From contig BCIG01000024.1 of assembly GCA_001599915.1 (NCBI GenBank), forward strand, positions 62,001-126,000: DNA of 64,000 nucleotides, read 5' to 3'. The position numbers were made by a program, and so were the translations under genes. The DNA is from Symbiotaphrina buchneri (Eukaryota > Ascomycota > Symbiotaphrinales > Symbiotaphrinaceae). Numbering within the stretch: position 1 is the stretch's first letter; every line of letters begins with the position of its first letter. This document shows positions 22,010-32,934 of this stretch, piece after piece. Under the pieces are notes generated by a model. That model worked only from the letters and a program-made list of their open reading frames with translations. It was not told where the DNA came from and made no database searches.

Positions 22010-23936
22010 ATGGCGGGCAGCATGGAATTGGAGTCGTCTGCGGCGGTGTTGCAGGTCGGCACCACGACACCGACGACAACGACGAAGGAGTGGACGTTCA
22101 TGGGCCAGACGAAGGCCGCGTGGTATATCTATTGGATTTGCGGTGTAGCTTCGATTGCCAATATGTACGTCTCTACTACAGCAGGCCGTGCAGTCTGACA
22201 TGAGGTGAATCCCGCTGACATTACTTCCAACAACAGCTTCCAAGGTTTCGACTCCGGCATCTACTCAATCATCATCTCCGATGACCGATTCATCGATTAC
22301 TTCGATATCAACAGCTCTAGACAGGGCGTCGTCGCTAGCATGAGTGAGTCTTCTTAGCTGCGGCCCCCCTTGAGCTTTCTGAACAACGGCGGCTAATCCT
22401 CTTCCTTAGTAAACCTCGGAAATGTGGTCGGAAACCTCTTTGTCTCGTGGTGGTTCATCTGGTATCTCGGACGCCGCCACTCCTTCTCCTTGGGGACCAT
22501 CATCCTGCTGGTCGGCGTCGCGCTGCAGGCTGGAGCCGTCAATTTCGGCATGGTCGTTGTAGGCCGGATCATCTCCGGGATCGGAACCGCTATGTACGGC
22601 CTCCTCCCCTGCACCCGCAACTATCTCTCGCACCGGCAAAACTAACACCGTCAAAACAGCATCGGCACCAACCTCGCCTCCTACCAAGCCGAGGTCTCCT
22701 CGCCGCTGATCCGCGGCCGGGTCGTCTCCTTCATCCAGCTCTCGTACCAAATCGGCGTCCTAATCGCATACTGCGTCGGGCTCGGCACCGTCAAGATCCC
22801 TGGGAACAACTCCTGGCGCACCGCCTGCGCACTCCAAGTCATCCCGGGCGTGATCCTTATCGCAGCGTCCTTCACGATCCCCGAGTCGCCACGGTGGCTG
22901 CTCGAGCGGCACCCGGAGCGGCCGGAGCGGGCGCTTAAGGAGCTTGCGCGCGTTCGCCGGCAGCCGCAGGAGTCGGCGGCGGTGCAGGAGGAGTTCCTGG
23001 AGCTGGTCGCGGCGCGAGAGTACCGCGTCGAGCACGAGGGCGAGTACACGTGGCGCTCGTTCTTGGGGCGGTACACCATCTGGAAGCGGATCGCGTACGG
23101 CATGGCGACGATGGCACTGGGGCAGATCTCGGGAGTCGGCGCGCTGATGCTGTATGGCATTCTGATCTTTGAAGGGCTGGGGTTCAGTAGTGGTACGGAG
23201 AGCCTGCTGCTAAATGTCGTCTCAGGCCTGCTGTGCCTGGCAGCGACGCTGGTGTGCACGGGCGGCGTGGATCGCTGGGGACGCCGCATCACGTTGATTG
23301 TGGGATCAGCTATCATGGTGAGCTTTTGAATCTCCTTTTCATAATATATGGCCCTTAGGCCCCCTCGGGACCGGTTCCCTGGACTCAGATTGGCGTATTG
23401 CTAACGCATATTTCCCGTAGGTGCTCTCCTACGTGATCATCGCCGCGCTCGCCGATGCCTACCCGGCGGCGACGCACTTCAACCGGGGCGCGGCCATCGT
23501 GCAAATCATCTTCATCTACGTGATCGAGATGGCATACAGCGGCGCACTCGGGCCATGCGCATGGATCCTAGCATCGGAGATCTTCCCGACGAACCTGCGC
23601 GACAAGGGCGTCAACGTCAGCCAGGCCGGGCAGCAGATCACGACGCTGTGGGTCAACCAGGCCTGGCCGTCCATGTTCAACAACGTGGGCCACAATGCCT
23701 ATTGGATCCTGGTCGGCATCAATTCCGTGGGCTTGGCGGTCGTGGTGGCCTTTTGGCCTGAGACTAAGGGCGTCAGTTTGGAGCATATGGATCGCATCTT
23801 CGGCGAGACGGATAAGGTCGAGGCGTATAAGGGCGAGCATAACGTACAGCAGACGGGCGATTTGAAGGTTGTCCCCCAGGAGGAGCAGGCGGGCAAGGCG
23901 AGTCATCGAGAGGATGTCGGAGATGAGATTGCGTAG
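22010..23936 (+). pseudogene. MFS sugar transporter (lactose-permease-like) with an apparent frame break
   Basis: A transporter of about 540 aa if uninterrupted. Exons are 22010-22164, 22237-22345, 22410-22593, 22660-23317 and 23421-23936. Sugar-porter signatures are clear: IFQGFDSGIYSI, WFIWYLGRRHSFSLG, GRIISGIGTA, IGTNLASYQAEVSSPLIRGR, PESPRWLLERH, GGVDRWGRR, PCAWILASEIFPTNLRDKG and FWPETKGVSLEHMDRIFGE. Within exon 2 the frame giving FIDYFDINSSR must shift by two bases at about 22316-22325 (TCTAGAGACAGGG) to reach the expected QGVVASM; otherwise translation stops soon after. The exon sum is accordingly 3n+2. This may be a broken gene or an AG-repeat sequence error. It would be the second importer of the carbohydrate cluster. 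Confidence 0.72.
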
Positions 23937-24219
23937 CGTGGTGGGGATTTCAGGGGTTCTACAAGGACATATAGGGGACTGTTGGTCCGTTACGTATAGT
24001 ACGACGGTGTTGTTGTGCGCAAACTATGCTGACGTTGGACGCTCTCAAGTCAATTGGACAATGGCATTTCGCCATGCGGACTGGTCTTCATATGCAAGTT
24101 GTTTGGAATCACTGTGAGACTTTCAATTGCATCATTATAGAAGAAAAACTGCTAGAGCATGACATCAACCTATTCATCCCTCCTCGCTCACATGAAGGCA
24201 TTTGAAGCGGTCTGTCTCG

Positions 24220-25131
24220 TCACAGGGACCGTCTCTCCTTGTCTCGAGAATACGCCTCCGTGATTTGATACTCCATGACTTTCGCTGTGGGCGTGGTCTG
24301 TGGCCAAGAAACGATCGAGAAATTCAGTTCACCACTCTTCGACCACGCATTCTTCCACGCGGTCGGGCTATGTTCGGTAGCATACAAACCTGCCGACCCG
24401 CCGGGCCTGTCCCGGTTCTTGCTCAAGTCGCAGAGTTGAAAGTAATACTCGCGGACCTGTGAGCGCCATATCTCGATATTGTTGTAGTCGGCGCTTTTGT
24501 AGGGCGTCGTCCCGTGCAAGATTCCTCCGTCCCTGTTCATGGCGTTGTACAGCTCTCTCCACAGCGCGGCCGCTGTCCCTTGTGGCGCCATCGCCGCCAG
24601 GCGCATGTAGAACTGCGTGACCATCCCGTAAGCGACCTTGAAGTCATTCCAGTGGTCGCCTTCGCGCACGCCGACTTCCGTTCCGTTTTCGCTGCTGATG
24701 TCCAGGAACGCCCTGTACTGGCCGTCGGGCACTTCGTCGTTGTTTTTGCCCGTCGCGGCATTCGTCCACACCGCCGCCGCGTTGCAGAGGTGCTGCAGCG
24801 TGCGGTTCGGGGGGTCGGCATCGTATCGAAAGCTGTACATGAACGGCTCGAGGCGAGTGATGGTCACTTGACCGAGAGCTGTCCGTCCCGGGGCGACACC
24901 CTTGCTCAGGGCAAGGTCATCCTTGTAGAAGGACTCAAATGTGGGTATCTTCGCAATGGTGAATTTCCACAGGCCAGTGCTTGCATCTTGAGTGACGTTG
25001 AAGAGGTTGAAAGGTGCAACGGGCGGGTCGGTCTTGCCCATGGCCAACCCGGTGAGCCCAGGGTTGTTGTTGAGTGTTCCGAAAAGTCGGTCGAATGGGA
25101 TGGCCTTGTAGATGGCATCATGGGACGACAT
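24220..25131 (-). CDS. hypothetical protein, 303 aa
   Basis: An intronless frame starting MSSHDAIYKAIPFDRLFGTL. The family is not recognised. The sequence is soluble-looking, with no signal peptide or membrane segment in the chosen form. Notable stretches are FTIAKIPTFESFYKDDLALSKG, FMYSFRYDADPP and YATEHSPTAWKNAW, the latter rich in aromatic residues. An in-frame extension to 25284 lacks coding feel, and a TATATATA-like run lies at about 25246-25253, which supports the shorter start. Codon use looks genuine across the whole frame. It lies just after the carbohydrate cluster, transcribed toward it; no functional link can be shown. Confidence 0.6.
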   Translation of the reverse strand: MSSHDAIYKAIPFDRLFGTLNNNPGLTGLAMGKTDPPVAPFNLFNVTQDASTGLWKFTIAKIPTFESFYKDDLALSKGVAPGRTALGQVTITRLEPFMYSFRYDADPPNRTLQHLCNAAAVWTNAATGKNNDEVPDGQYRAFLDISSENGTEVGVREGDHWNDFKVAYGMVTQFYMRLAAMAPQGTAAALWRELYNAMNRDGGILHGTTPYKSADYNNIEIWRSQVREYYFQLCDLSKNRDRPGGSAGLYATEHSPTAWKNAWSKSGELNFSIVSWPQTTPTAKVMEYQITEAYSRDKERRSL

Positions 25132-26333
25132 TTCGGTCACTCTCGAAGCGTGTCTGAAATTATGGAGTATTTGGTGATAAGTAAATGAAGCGAGGATGGA
25201 TGAATTAGCAGTGTTGGGATATTGACATATTGCCTCTTCAGACACATATATATACCGATGGGGATTCCGCTTCATTGTAGCCATCTGAGGAGAGCTGATC
25301 TCTCCAATGACTCACAATCGCCAACACATCAGGACTCGTGCTGAAAATCGAGGACATGCAGCCAGCCAATGTCCACCCCACGCTGGGGTCGATGACCTGA
25401 CGTTATTCCAGCCATCTTCTTGATCACTGCTGAGAATACAAGCTTTCAGGCGAAACTTGCGCACCCAGACTAGCCAACAAGTGGAGAGGGTAGACCCCTT
25501 CCTGGCGTGGCTGGCTGTTGATCGCTCTAATGGTCTGCAACAGCTCCACATTAGTGGGAATTTCACCTTGTCAGCTTTGTTTTGGCACTCCACATCGTGC
25601 GCTGAACAATACACATCACAGCTGACTGACTGAAAGCGGCATTCTGCATCTTTACCATGTCCATCTACCTAGGTGTAACGTCAATATGTCTTGTGACTCT
25701 AGCTGATTCTGTGACTTGACAGGCTCAGCCAGCCAATACACGCCCTTGACGGACATTCATGTGGGGTACGGTGTGACAGGGGCAAAGGATGGTCGGCAAG
25801 ACCGACGAACTACACGACCCAGCCGGACTGGAACAGCCTGTCAAGCCACCGACTAGCTGAACAGCTCTAGTGCTTTTCTCAACTAAGGTCGTGATATCGC
25901 CCGACTTCAAGGAGTATGATGAAGGCAGTGGGCGATGGCCATTTCACCAACGGATGTTCCCCGTGCAGCACAGATACCGAGATACAGCTGAATCTGCGTG
26001 GTCACAGCTCGTACATTTCCGCGCAAGCTTCACGGGAAGGGATGCTATGATTGGTCAGCTTCAACAAGATGTTCCTTGAGATACTACTCAAGGGCCGTTC
26101 AATGACTGAGATCTCACACAGTTACTTCAGAAGATCTGTACTACTGTCTCCGAGAAGTACGCTCTTGGGACACGCTTGCATATAGACACCTTTAGGTTCA
26201 CGGTGGCGAAGGACGTATAATATCTGGCACAACGTGATGTGTATTAGGACACGACTGCTCCTTCCGTACCTTATCTAGAACAAGACCACACGATCCAGCA
26301 GACAAATTATTTCCACCAATAATCTATCCGCCC
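25132..26333. other. intergenic, no gene seen
   Basis: 1.2 kb with only short frames on either strand and no repeat or RNA gene recognised. It includes the promoter of the hypothetical gene and the 3' side of the TLC-like gene. Confidence 0.5.
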
Positions 26334-27311
26334 TTACCCCTGTGTCGGCACACATGGAACGGGTTCACTGAGGGCACTATCAGTATCACTGACCGACTCG
26401 GTCGTGACAGTCCCCTTCTCCTCATCCCTAACACTCTGCTGCTGCTGGGCCAGCTCATGCCTGCGGACATGTTTCTTCATATAGCCACGACTCATCTGAA
26501 ACGCGACTCTCGCGCCATGGACCTGCGCCGCCATGAACGCAAAATGCAAGATCGGCAGGATGACTTTCATAGCCAGATCCCACTGATGCCAATTCTTCCA
26601 CATGAAGCACGCCACAGCCACCAACTCCCCGGTGGTCCCAACGAGCGAAAANCACCCCGCCACAAACCAAACACGCGCGCAGCCAAGATGATACGTGCTG
26701 TGGCAGCGGTAGTACAGTACCGCGGCGTGGGGGACCGTCTCGAACAGCACCTCAAATGCGCCGTATAGCATCAGCAGGCGGAACTGGGAGTCGTTGCTGG
26801 CGCTATTGCCCGATGCGTCCTCGGCCACCTGCCAGCAGGCCAGGATGATTGCCGCCGAGTGGTGGATTAAGGAGACGGGCGAGATGGTCAGCCGGTAGAT
26901 TAGCTCGAAGAAGAACATGCCGATGACGGCCATGTACGCCACGGACAGGAAGTCGGCGCACGAGATGGCGGACCCGGCGAAGAGAGGGTCCGCGATGGGC
27001 GTGTTCTTCGCGAAGACGACGACGAAGGGCCAGGCCGCGGGGAGCAGGCACAGTTTGACGAGTAGCCAGAGGTTGTGTGTAGTAAAGGACCGTCGCTGGG
27101 TGGGTGTCAGGTCCGTGTAGAGTGTGCCGTAGAGCCGTGGCATGAGTTGCTTCTCGAGGATGAAGCGCGTGAAGAGGAAGTAGGCGAGTTGGAAGGAACA
27201 TAGTGTTGCGAAGGCGTTGGAGAGCACGATTGAGGATCCCTCGCTGATGGGACCGCCCTTGGTAGCGCGGCTGGCTGTCATGGTCGTGATGGGGTGTGCC
27301 CTCAGATCCAT
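26334..27311 (-). CDS. TLC-domain-like integral membrane protein
   Basis: A 325-aa intronless protein with six or seven hydrophobic segments. A central PVSLIHHSAAIILACWQV segment with paired histidines recalls the TRAM-LAG1-CLN8 (TLC) domain found in lipid-related ER proteins. The C-terminus is hydrophilic, with a Q-run (about residue 290) and an acidic/Ser tail. ATG 27311 was chosen as the first Met before the hydrophobic part; a Met at 27395 is possible. Position 26652 is an undetermined base, so one codon cannot be read. It may act in lipid handling, but the family match is weak. Confidence 0.6.
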   Translation of the reverse strand: MDLRAHPITTMTASRATKGGPISEGSSIVLSNAFATLCSFQLAYFLFTRFILEKQLMPRLYGTLYTDLTPTQRRSFTTHNLWLLVKLCLLPAAWPFVVVFAKNTPIADPLFAGSAISCADFLSVAYMAVIGMFFFELIYRLTISPVSLIHHSAAIILACWQVAEDASGNSASNDSQFRLLMLYGAFEVLFETVPHAAVLYYRCHSTYHLGCARVWFVAGXFSLVGTTGELVAVACFMWKNWHQWDLAMKVILPILHFAFMAAQVHGARVAFQMSRGYMKKHVRRHELAQQQQSVRDEEKGTVTTESVSDTDSALSEPVPCVPTQG

Positions 27312-28746
27312 CTTCGTGGAAGATGTGAAACGTAGGTGAGTCTTCTGAATTGGATCAGAATTGGCTGTCAGGACCGAAGAGGATCGAAAGAACAAGCCTT
27401 TCAGATGTCCTCAGACGAGAGAAACACGCCACAGACTGCTCTTTCCTCTCTTGAAAACTTCAGATCAATCCACCTCTCGAGGACCGCCCCCTAAATACCC
27501 CCTTACCACTCCTCAAGCAACAAGCACGGCCTCCGCCATCAAGGCCGCCAATCTACCACCATCCCAAACCATCAATTCCATCCCTCCCTCGCACCTCCCT
27601 CCCGCCTCTCTAACCCCAGCCAGCGGGTCCAGAACCTCGCAACACCCCTCCACCAACCCGCACTGTCGCCTCCTATTCCCCATCCGGCCTTGTCTGTGCC
27701 TCGCTTAGCGCCCCTGAGCCGTGCCCCCGCCCTGGGCCCGTCGACGGGTGTCAATTTAAGCTTAGAGGGACTTGGCAGTTTCAAATCTTCCGACTGTTTT
27801 TGAATTGGTCGGGATAGGGCTGAGCGCCCCCGGCCGGGAGGTTGGTGGTGGAGGGAGGAGAAGGTTTCCGTGGGTGAAGAGGTCATGGCGGATGGTGGAT
27901 TGGTCTGCCCGAGAACGGCGGCGCCGCGGGTGCGGCAGAAAAGTCTGGACCAGGAGAGCGGCAGCTGAAGACGGGATGATCCTGAACGGTTTAATTGGTG
28001 GGGAAATTTCTGGCAATGGATTTTATTTCCCAGTGAAAGAGCCCCCCGCGCCTGTTACCGTAGATCCCAGTGTCCTCTCTTCAAACCCTGCCTGACATAT
28101 AGCTGAGTTGTCGAGCATGGCGTTGTATTGCACAGATTACCTCAAAAATACACAGACGGAAGAAAGGACGTTTTTTTTTTGGCTGCGGTTGACAGCGATT
28201 GATACCACTCCAGCATTGGGAGAAGGTGGCTAGAATAAAGGATCAATTATATACCAAGATGTCCCTTTTCACGATAGCTGTGTTTGACTAGAGCGATTGA
28301 CCAATGGCAAGTTGGTGAATGATCCTGAACAGCTGTCTCCCATTGATTTCATATAAACAGGCACTTCACACTTCACCCCTGACAATCTCATCCGTTATGG
28401 TCCTCTGAAGGAGACTAGTCGCATATCTTTCAGGTAGAAGCTTGCGATTCTCCCAACAGGGTCCAAAGCAGATACTACAGCACTCAAATAGAGATCGATG
28501 AGTTGCAGACATCTCAGATATTATTATTATTATCTTCAGGTCACACAGAGCATATCAAGCAAATAATAATACATCTCTCGAAAAATCGAAGAAGTGTACA
28601 GCCAAATCAAAGCCACCAACACCTTAGCAACCCCAGCCAAATACATTATTAGTACACTTGCCCCTCAGGCGTCCTAGAAGGCAACCTCTCTCACCGACTT
28701 CTCTTTTCATTCAGATCACCAGCACCAGAACCCTTCAGCAGGACCC
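27312..28746. other. intergenic, no gene seen
   Basis: 1.4 kb. It contains a CT-rich leader-like stretch near 27480-27700, a T-run at 28171-28181 and a short ATT microsatellite at about 28521-28535. No open frame with family character. Confidence 0.5.
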
Positions 28747-29384
28747 TTACAACAGCAGAGCACCAGCCAACAAGGCACCGGCGCCAACCATGGATCCAGC
28801 AAGCTTGTTTGCTGCACCAGTGAAGGCCGATGGGGTGGCGGTGGCGGGCTTGACGGTGCCGTTCGCGGTGGCAGAGGGGTACCACGTCGTGATGGGGATG
28901 AGGCTGGTGGACACCGAGGCGGGGCAGTTGGTCACTGTGGGTGCGCACGATGTGATCGTGACTAGCGAATCATCAACATCAGCCATGCCCCACCCGTAAC
29001 AGAACCCTCTCAAGTGGAGAAGGGTGACTTACTCAAGCTAGTGCTGTAGATGGTGCTGGCGGTCATACTCCCACTCGCACTCGTCGAAGTTGCATTGCTG
29101 GAACCCGAGCACGCCACAACGCACGCCGCCAACGGCGCCGCACAGTCGTCGATGCTGCTAGCCGTCGCGAAGCACGCGGTTTCTTGGTCCTGGCACCCGC
29201 AGGCATTGGTGGGTGCGATGCAGCTGAAGTATTGAGAGGCGCAGTACGCGTGGTTGGCCTCGGGGGCTGTGGAGCAGGCGGTGCGGGCGGCGCCGCAGGT
29301 GTTGAGGAGGGTGGTGGCGGCGTCTTGTGCCATGGCGGTCGAGGCCAGGCCGAGCACGGCCGAGAGCATGATGGTGGTCTTCAT
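28747..29384 (-). CDS. GPI-anchored Cys-rich cell-wall protein (putative)
   Basis: A 188-aa protein with exons 29384-29033 and 28961-28747. Residues 1-19 form a signal peptide (MKTTIMLSAVLGLASTAMA). A domain with about ten cysteines follows (NTCGAARTACSTAPEANHAY, YFSCIAPTNACGCQDQETAC), then a Ser/Thr-rich stalk (SGSSNATSTSASGSMTAST) and a hydrophobic C-terminus after a small-residue region (NKLAGSMVGAGALLAGALLL), which fits GPI attachment. The cysteine pattern is reminiscent of, but not clearly, CFEM. It is probably displayed at the plasma membrane or wall. The function is unknown. Confidence 0.78.
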
Positions 29385-30547
29385 TGTTGATGTGATGGTG
29401 GGAGTGGGTGTGTGGTTGAGGAGACGAGTAGAGGGAGTGGTTGTTTATATGAGGCAGGACTGAGAGAGGAAGAGCGTATGGGCGAGAATAGTTGATCAGT
29501 CGTGAATTCCGTGATGCAAGCAGGAGCGAAGGTGGATGGGTGTCATGGAACTGTTAAATAATTCCCCGGGCAGCGGGTTCGACCGAGCTATTTTCTCCGC
29601 CGCAAATCACGGCGCAGACTGGCGGACCCATCATCAGTCCATCACAACAAAAATAAACATTTAGAGCCGTCCTAAGAATGCAATTTGGTGGCTTCCCCCG
29701 GCTAGGGCTCTGTTCGAAGCCTCAAAGCCAGTCGGCTTGACTTGGCGGGCTCCAAATTCGAGACATTCGAGATAAGTTTAATTTAAGCTCGGCCGCACCT
29801 TCCCCTTTTTCGCTGCGTCTCGTGGCGGCGTCGCCGCTAAACCGTGTCTTAATATTAACCATGCTTGGGCTTTCCATTTCCGTTTGGTCGGGACCGCAGA
29901 GTTCAAAACATTGGCGGAGATCGTACCTTCCCCTTAACTGCATTCGGCGTAACTCGTCTTGGAGCTTGGGTGCAGCCAGCCAAAATCCTTCTAGACCGCC
30001 AGCAATATTCCGTTTTGCTAAATGATAGAAACCGCATAAGGGTAAGACATTGCGGCACAGTTCAGACTTTTGCTTCATAGGAATTGTGGACCTGAACTGA
30101 GTAGGTATCTTATTGAGAAAAGGCGTGGTGTGAGTGTATGCGAGACTCAGGCAAATGGCCAGAAGCCGCTCTAAAGCCAATAATAACTGGCAGCTCTCGG
30201 CCCTGCTACTGCAGAGGAAACGCCAGCCCGTATTGAAATGGTCCGCCGCAGCAAATCATGCATTTTGCCTTCGGTAGTGGATTTAAACGTTGATCTAAAA
30301 CAGGATTGGCGATATCCTATTTGTCGGTCGAGTACCATGACATAGAAAGTGGTTTTTGCCATGGTCACACCACTTTATTGATCAAATAATCAGCGGTCGG
30401 GTTCCGCAGCAAGCGTCCCACCTTTGCAATGAGAATCCCAATCAGGAAACGGTTGCGCTTGGTTCCGTGCAACGACAGTTGAAGCTTGTTCCTTGCCGTC
30501 GGTTGTACAGGCGCAAGACTGTCACCTTGCTCATGTATTTGTACCGT
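29385..30547. other. intergenic, no gene supported
   Basis: 1.2 kb. A 152-codon minus-strand frame (29722-30180) lacks any domain and was not accepted. The stretch at 29700-30350 is unlike the neighbouring coding DNA and could be decayed sequence, but no element is recognised. Confidence 0.45.
29444..29450 (-). promoter_or_regulatory. TATA box of the GPI-anchored protein gene
   Basis: ATATAAA on the minus strand, 60-66 bp upstream of the start codon at 29384, within an otherwise CT-rich leader. Confidence 0.45.
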
Positions 30548-31657
30548 TCAAGGTCCATTCGATCTCCGAGTTCTGGTGCTGCGCCGCAACGGTCTCGCAT
30601 CTGTAGCTTTCCGCTTTTTAGAGCCTGCAGCCTCCTGACCTAAAGCGTTGTCAACCTTCTTCGGCGGTACTGGAAGAATCTCCTCACGAGCCTCAACGTT
30701 GTTGCTTGTCGCTCTGGCTTTGCCGCTTTTTGACCCCTTTCTCATCGACTTGCTCCGTGACTTTGTTGCGTCATGTGCTTGTTTTGCCTTCCGACGTCTG
30801 ATGCCCGGAGCGTCAACTTCCTGCTCAACGTCCTCTCCCTGCTCAAAGTCCTCTCCCTGCTCCACGTCCCGCTCCTCCAGCCTCTCCAGCCATCCACTCC
30901 AAACAACCTTCCCGTCCTGATCCCAATTCATCCTGCCCTCTCTCTTCTCCTGCAGCACTCCCTCACCTCTCAACCACCCCTCCACCACCTCCGCCACCTT
31001 CACCATGACACTCTCCCTGCCCTTTCCCGGCGCCTCAAGCCCATGCCCCGCGCCCTCAACCAGCACCCTCCAACTCCTCGCCTGCATCTTCTCCCTCGCC
31101 TCCTCCAACTTCTGCAGGGGACACATCGCATCCCTCGTCCCTACCACAAAAAGGACCTCTACCTCCCTCGGCAGCGCGAGCAACAGCCCCTCCCTCTCGT
31201 CCACCTTCGTCGCCGCATCTCGCCCCGCAACGAGCGGATAGCTGAGCAGCAGCATCTTCTGCACGCGCTTCTCCTCTCCGCCCCCAGCATCGTAGATCTC
31301 CCGCGCATACCAGCACGCCGCCCGCGCGCCCATGCTCTGGCCGCCGACCCACGCCGCTCCGCTGCTGTTACTGCCCCCGCGGTTCCCGCTGCCGGATGCG
31401 GACTCAGACGCGGCGACGTGTTGCGTCACGGCGTGAAACTGCTTCACGCGCGAGGCCAGGTTCATATTGCCCTCGAAGAGCTGGACTGGGAGCATGAGTT
31501 GTGTGCACAGCGTGCGTAGGGAGTCGGTGATGCGCCCGCCGGCGCCGGGCGTGAGGATGAGCGTTGGTGTAGAGGACGCGAGGGGTGAGGGTGTGGTTTT
31601 GTAGATTTGTATAGGCTTGGGGGAGGAGGGGATGGTGAGGGATTGGAGCGGGGGCAT
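30548..31657 (-). CDS. KANL3/Tex30-like alpha/beta hydrolase with a basic C-terminal tail
   Basis: A 369-aa intronless protein. Residues 1 to about 215 form a small alpha/beta-hydrolase domain: LILTPGAGG near the start, nucleophile elbow GGQSMGARAA (Ser), FVVGTRDAMCP (acidic residue) and VEGAGHGLE (His). This is the arrangement of the KANL3/Tex30 group. The remaining 150 aa are an acidic repeat (EQGEDFEQGEDVEQEVD) followed by Lys/Arg-rich blocks (RRRKAKQAHDATKSRSKSMR, SKKRKAT, RRSTRTRRSN) that look like nuclear-localisation or nucleic-acid-binding sequence. ATG 31657 places the first strand correctly; a Met at 31744 is an alternative. The substrate is unknown. Confidence 0.75.
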   Translation of the reverse strand: MPPLQSLTIPSSPKPIQIYKTTPSPLASSTPTLILTPGAGGRITDSLRTLCTQLMLPVQLFEGNMNLASRVKQFHAVTQHVAASESASGSGNRGGSNSSGAAWVGGQSMGARAACWYAREIYDAGGGEEKRVQKMLLLSYPLVAGRDAATKVDEREGLLLALPREVEVLFVVGTRDAMCPLQKLEEAREKMQARSWRVLVEGAGHGLEAPGKGRESVMVKVAEVVEGWLRGEGVLQEKREGRMNWDQDGKVVWSGWLERLEERDVEQGEDFEQGEDVEQEVDAPGIRRRKAKQAHDATKSRSKSMRKGSKSGKARATSNNVEAREEILPVPPKKVDNALGQEAAGSKKRKATDARPLRRSTRTRRSNGP

Positions 31658-32043
31658 TTTGTAAGTGGGTTGATTTGATGCGATGTGTGTCCGTTGATGG
31701 TTTGGATGAGATGAGACGCGTTGAGTTGAGGGCGGAGTGGACATGCGGCAGAATATTGGCGATGGTGGAAGATACTGCAGGCATTCAACTCACCGCCTTC
31801 AGTTGCCTCGGACCGCCCAGTTTTGTATTGTTCATTTTTTAGATGGATTGTGAAGGATGCCATCTTTCTGAGTCTCTTAATATTTAGAATGAGGAGCGCT
31901 GGTATTTCTGAGCCTTGCATCAAAGCGTAGCCGGAATATTCTTATGTGCAGAGGTATGCGAGATCGTCCCAACGATTATTCTAGTAGGTGTCTTACCAAA
32001 ATTAGGTAACAAATAACAAGTGCAACCAAAGCTGCCGCTCATC
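31658..32043. other. intergenic spacer
   Basis: Promoter of the hydrolase and 3' side of the next minus-strand gene. No gene or repeat seen. Confidence 0.5.
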
Positions 32044-32934
32044 TCAAGATATAACCAGCTCAGGTGCCCGGCCCGGCCGCGCATTCAGCCGTCCCATAAG
32101 CTCAGCAACTCTATTCTCTTCATCGCCCGCCGCAGCTAGCCAGTTGAGGTCGACATCGCCATCGGGAAGGACTCCACTAGCCCTCATTCCATCCAGGAAT
32201 TGGGACAATCTCATCGCAGCCGGTATGAAGTTCATCATATCGGCTCGCGGTCGACTAGGAAACGACACGGTCATACTCGCACCTCTACCACCATGAGCAA
32301 CATCGAATTCGACGGCCCTTGGTACCGTCCTCACCGCCGCCAGGGCCGCATCTCTGGCCTCACACCAAGCTTCTTGGCTGGCTTCTGACTCCATCTCTTC
32401 GAACTTCCTGGCCCTTTTCGTACCGAGCTGATCGATCCTAAGAAGACCGGAAAATACGAACAGAAGACTCCACTGAAGACTGAGATCATCCATCTCCTTG
32501 TCCAATGCTTCTGTCTTTTTATTTCTCCATCTTGTATCTTTCTCACTCTCTTGCATCTCGAATATTTGTGCCCTTAACCGTGCAAGAGCACAGGAGACGC
32601 CTGTCTCAAACTCGGCCAGTGTCTTGTAACGACTTTCAAGCTGTTTGACCGAAAAGTCTTTTGGGTACTTGGAGGATGATGATAAGTACGCGTCATCAGT
32701 GATATCCGAGCTGGTGTCGCTATCGGTCGATTCTTCCTCATTCATGGTCGTGTTCTCGTCTATGCCGTCCAACGAGCCGATACCTGAGTCCCGATGTTCC
32801 ATCACCTCACGCTGGTTCTCCGGCCTGGGGATCGCTCTCGTCACGATGGCGGAGCTGGTATTTGTGCCTGCTCAATCAGTGAGACTCACAATAAGGCACT
32901 ATAACGTGCGCTTACTGTGTCGCTGAGATGCCAT
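32044..32934 (-). CDS. hypothetical protein, 280 aa, coiled-coil-like middle
   Basis: Exons are 32934-32916 (19 nt, MASQRH plus one base) and 32867-32044; the sum is in frame. The N-terminal 60 residues are acidic and Ser-rich, probably disordered (STDSDTSSDITDDAYLSSSS). The middle contains a charged, probably coiled-coil stretch around TLAEFETGVSCALARLRAQI and EKDTRWRNKKTEALDKEMDD. No family is recognised. The short first exon is inferred because the long frame has no ATG before the acidic region and a stop blocks it upstream; the donor and acceptor fit well. It diverges from the TDP2-like gene at 33345. Confidence 0.6.

Noticed and set aside
21608-22243. 211-codon minus-strand frame
   Set aside because: Covers the promoter and first exon of the sugar transporter in antisense. 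Composition is that of a shadow frame.
29722-30180. 152-codon minus-strand frame
   Set aside because: No family, no splice continuation and no promoter signal. Treated as chance or decayed sequence.
30773-31519. 248-codon plus-strand frame
   Set aside because: Leu/Pro/Arg-rich antisense of the KANL3-like hydrolase. The minus strand holds the catalytic motifs.
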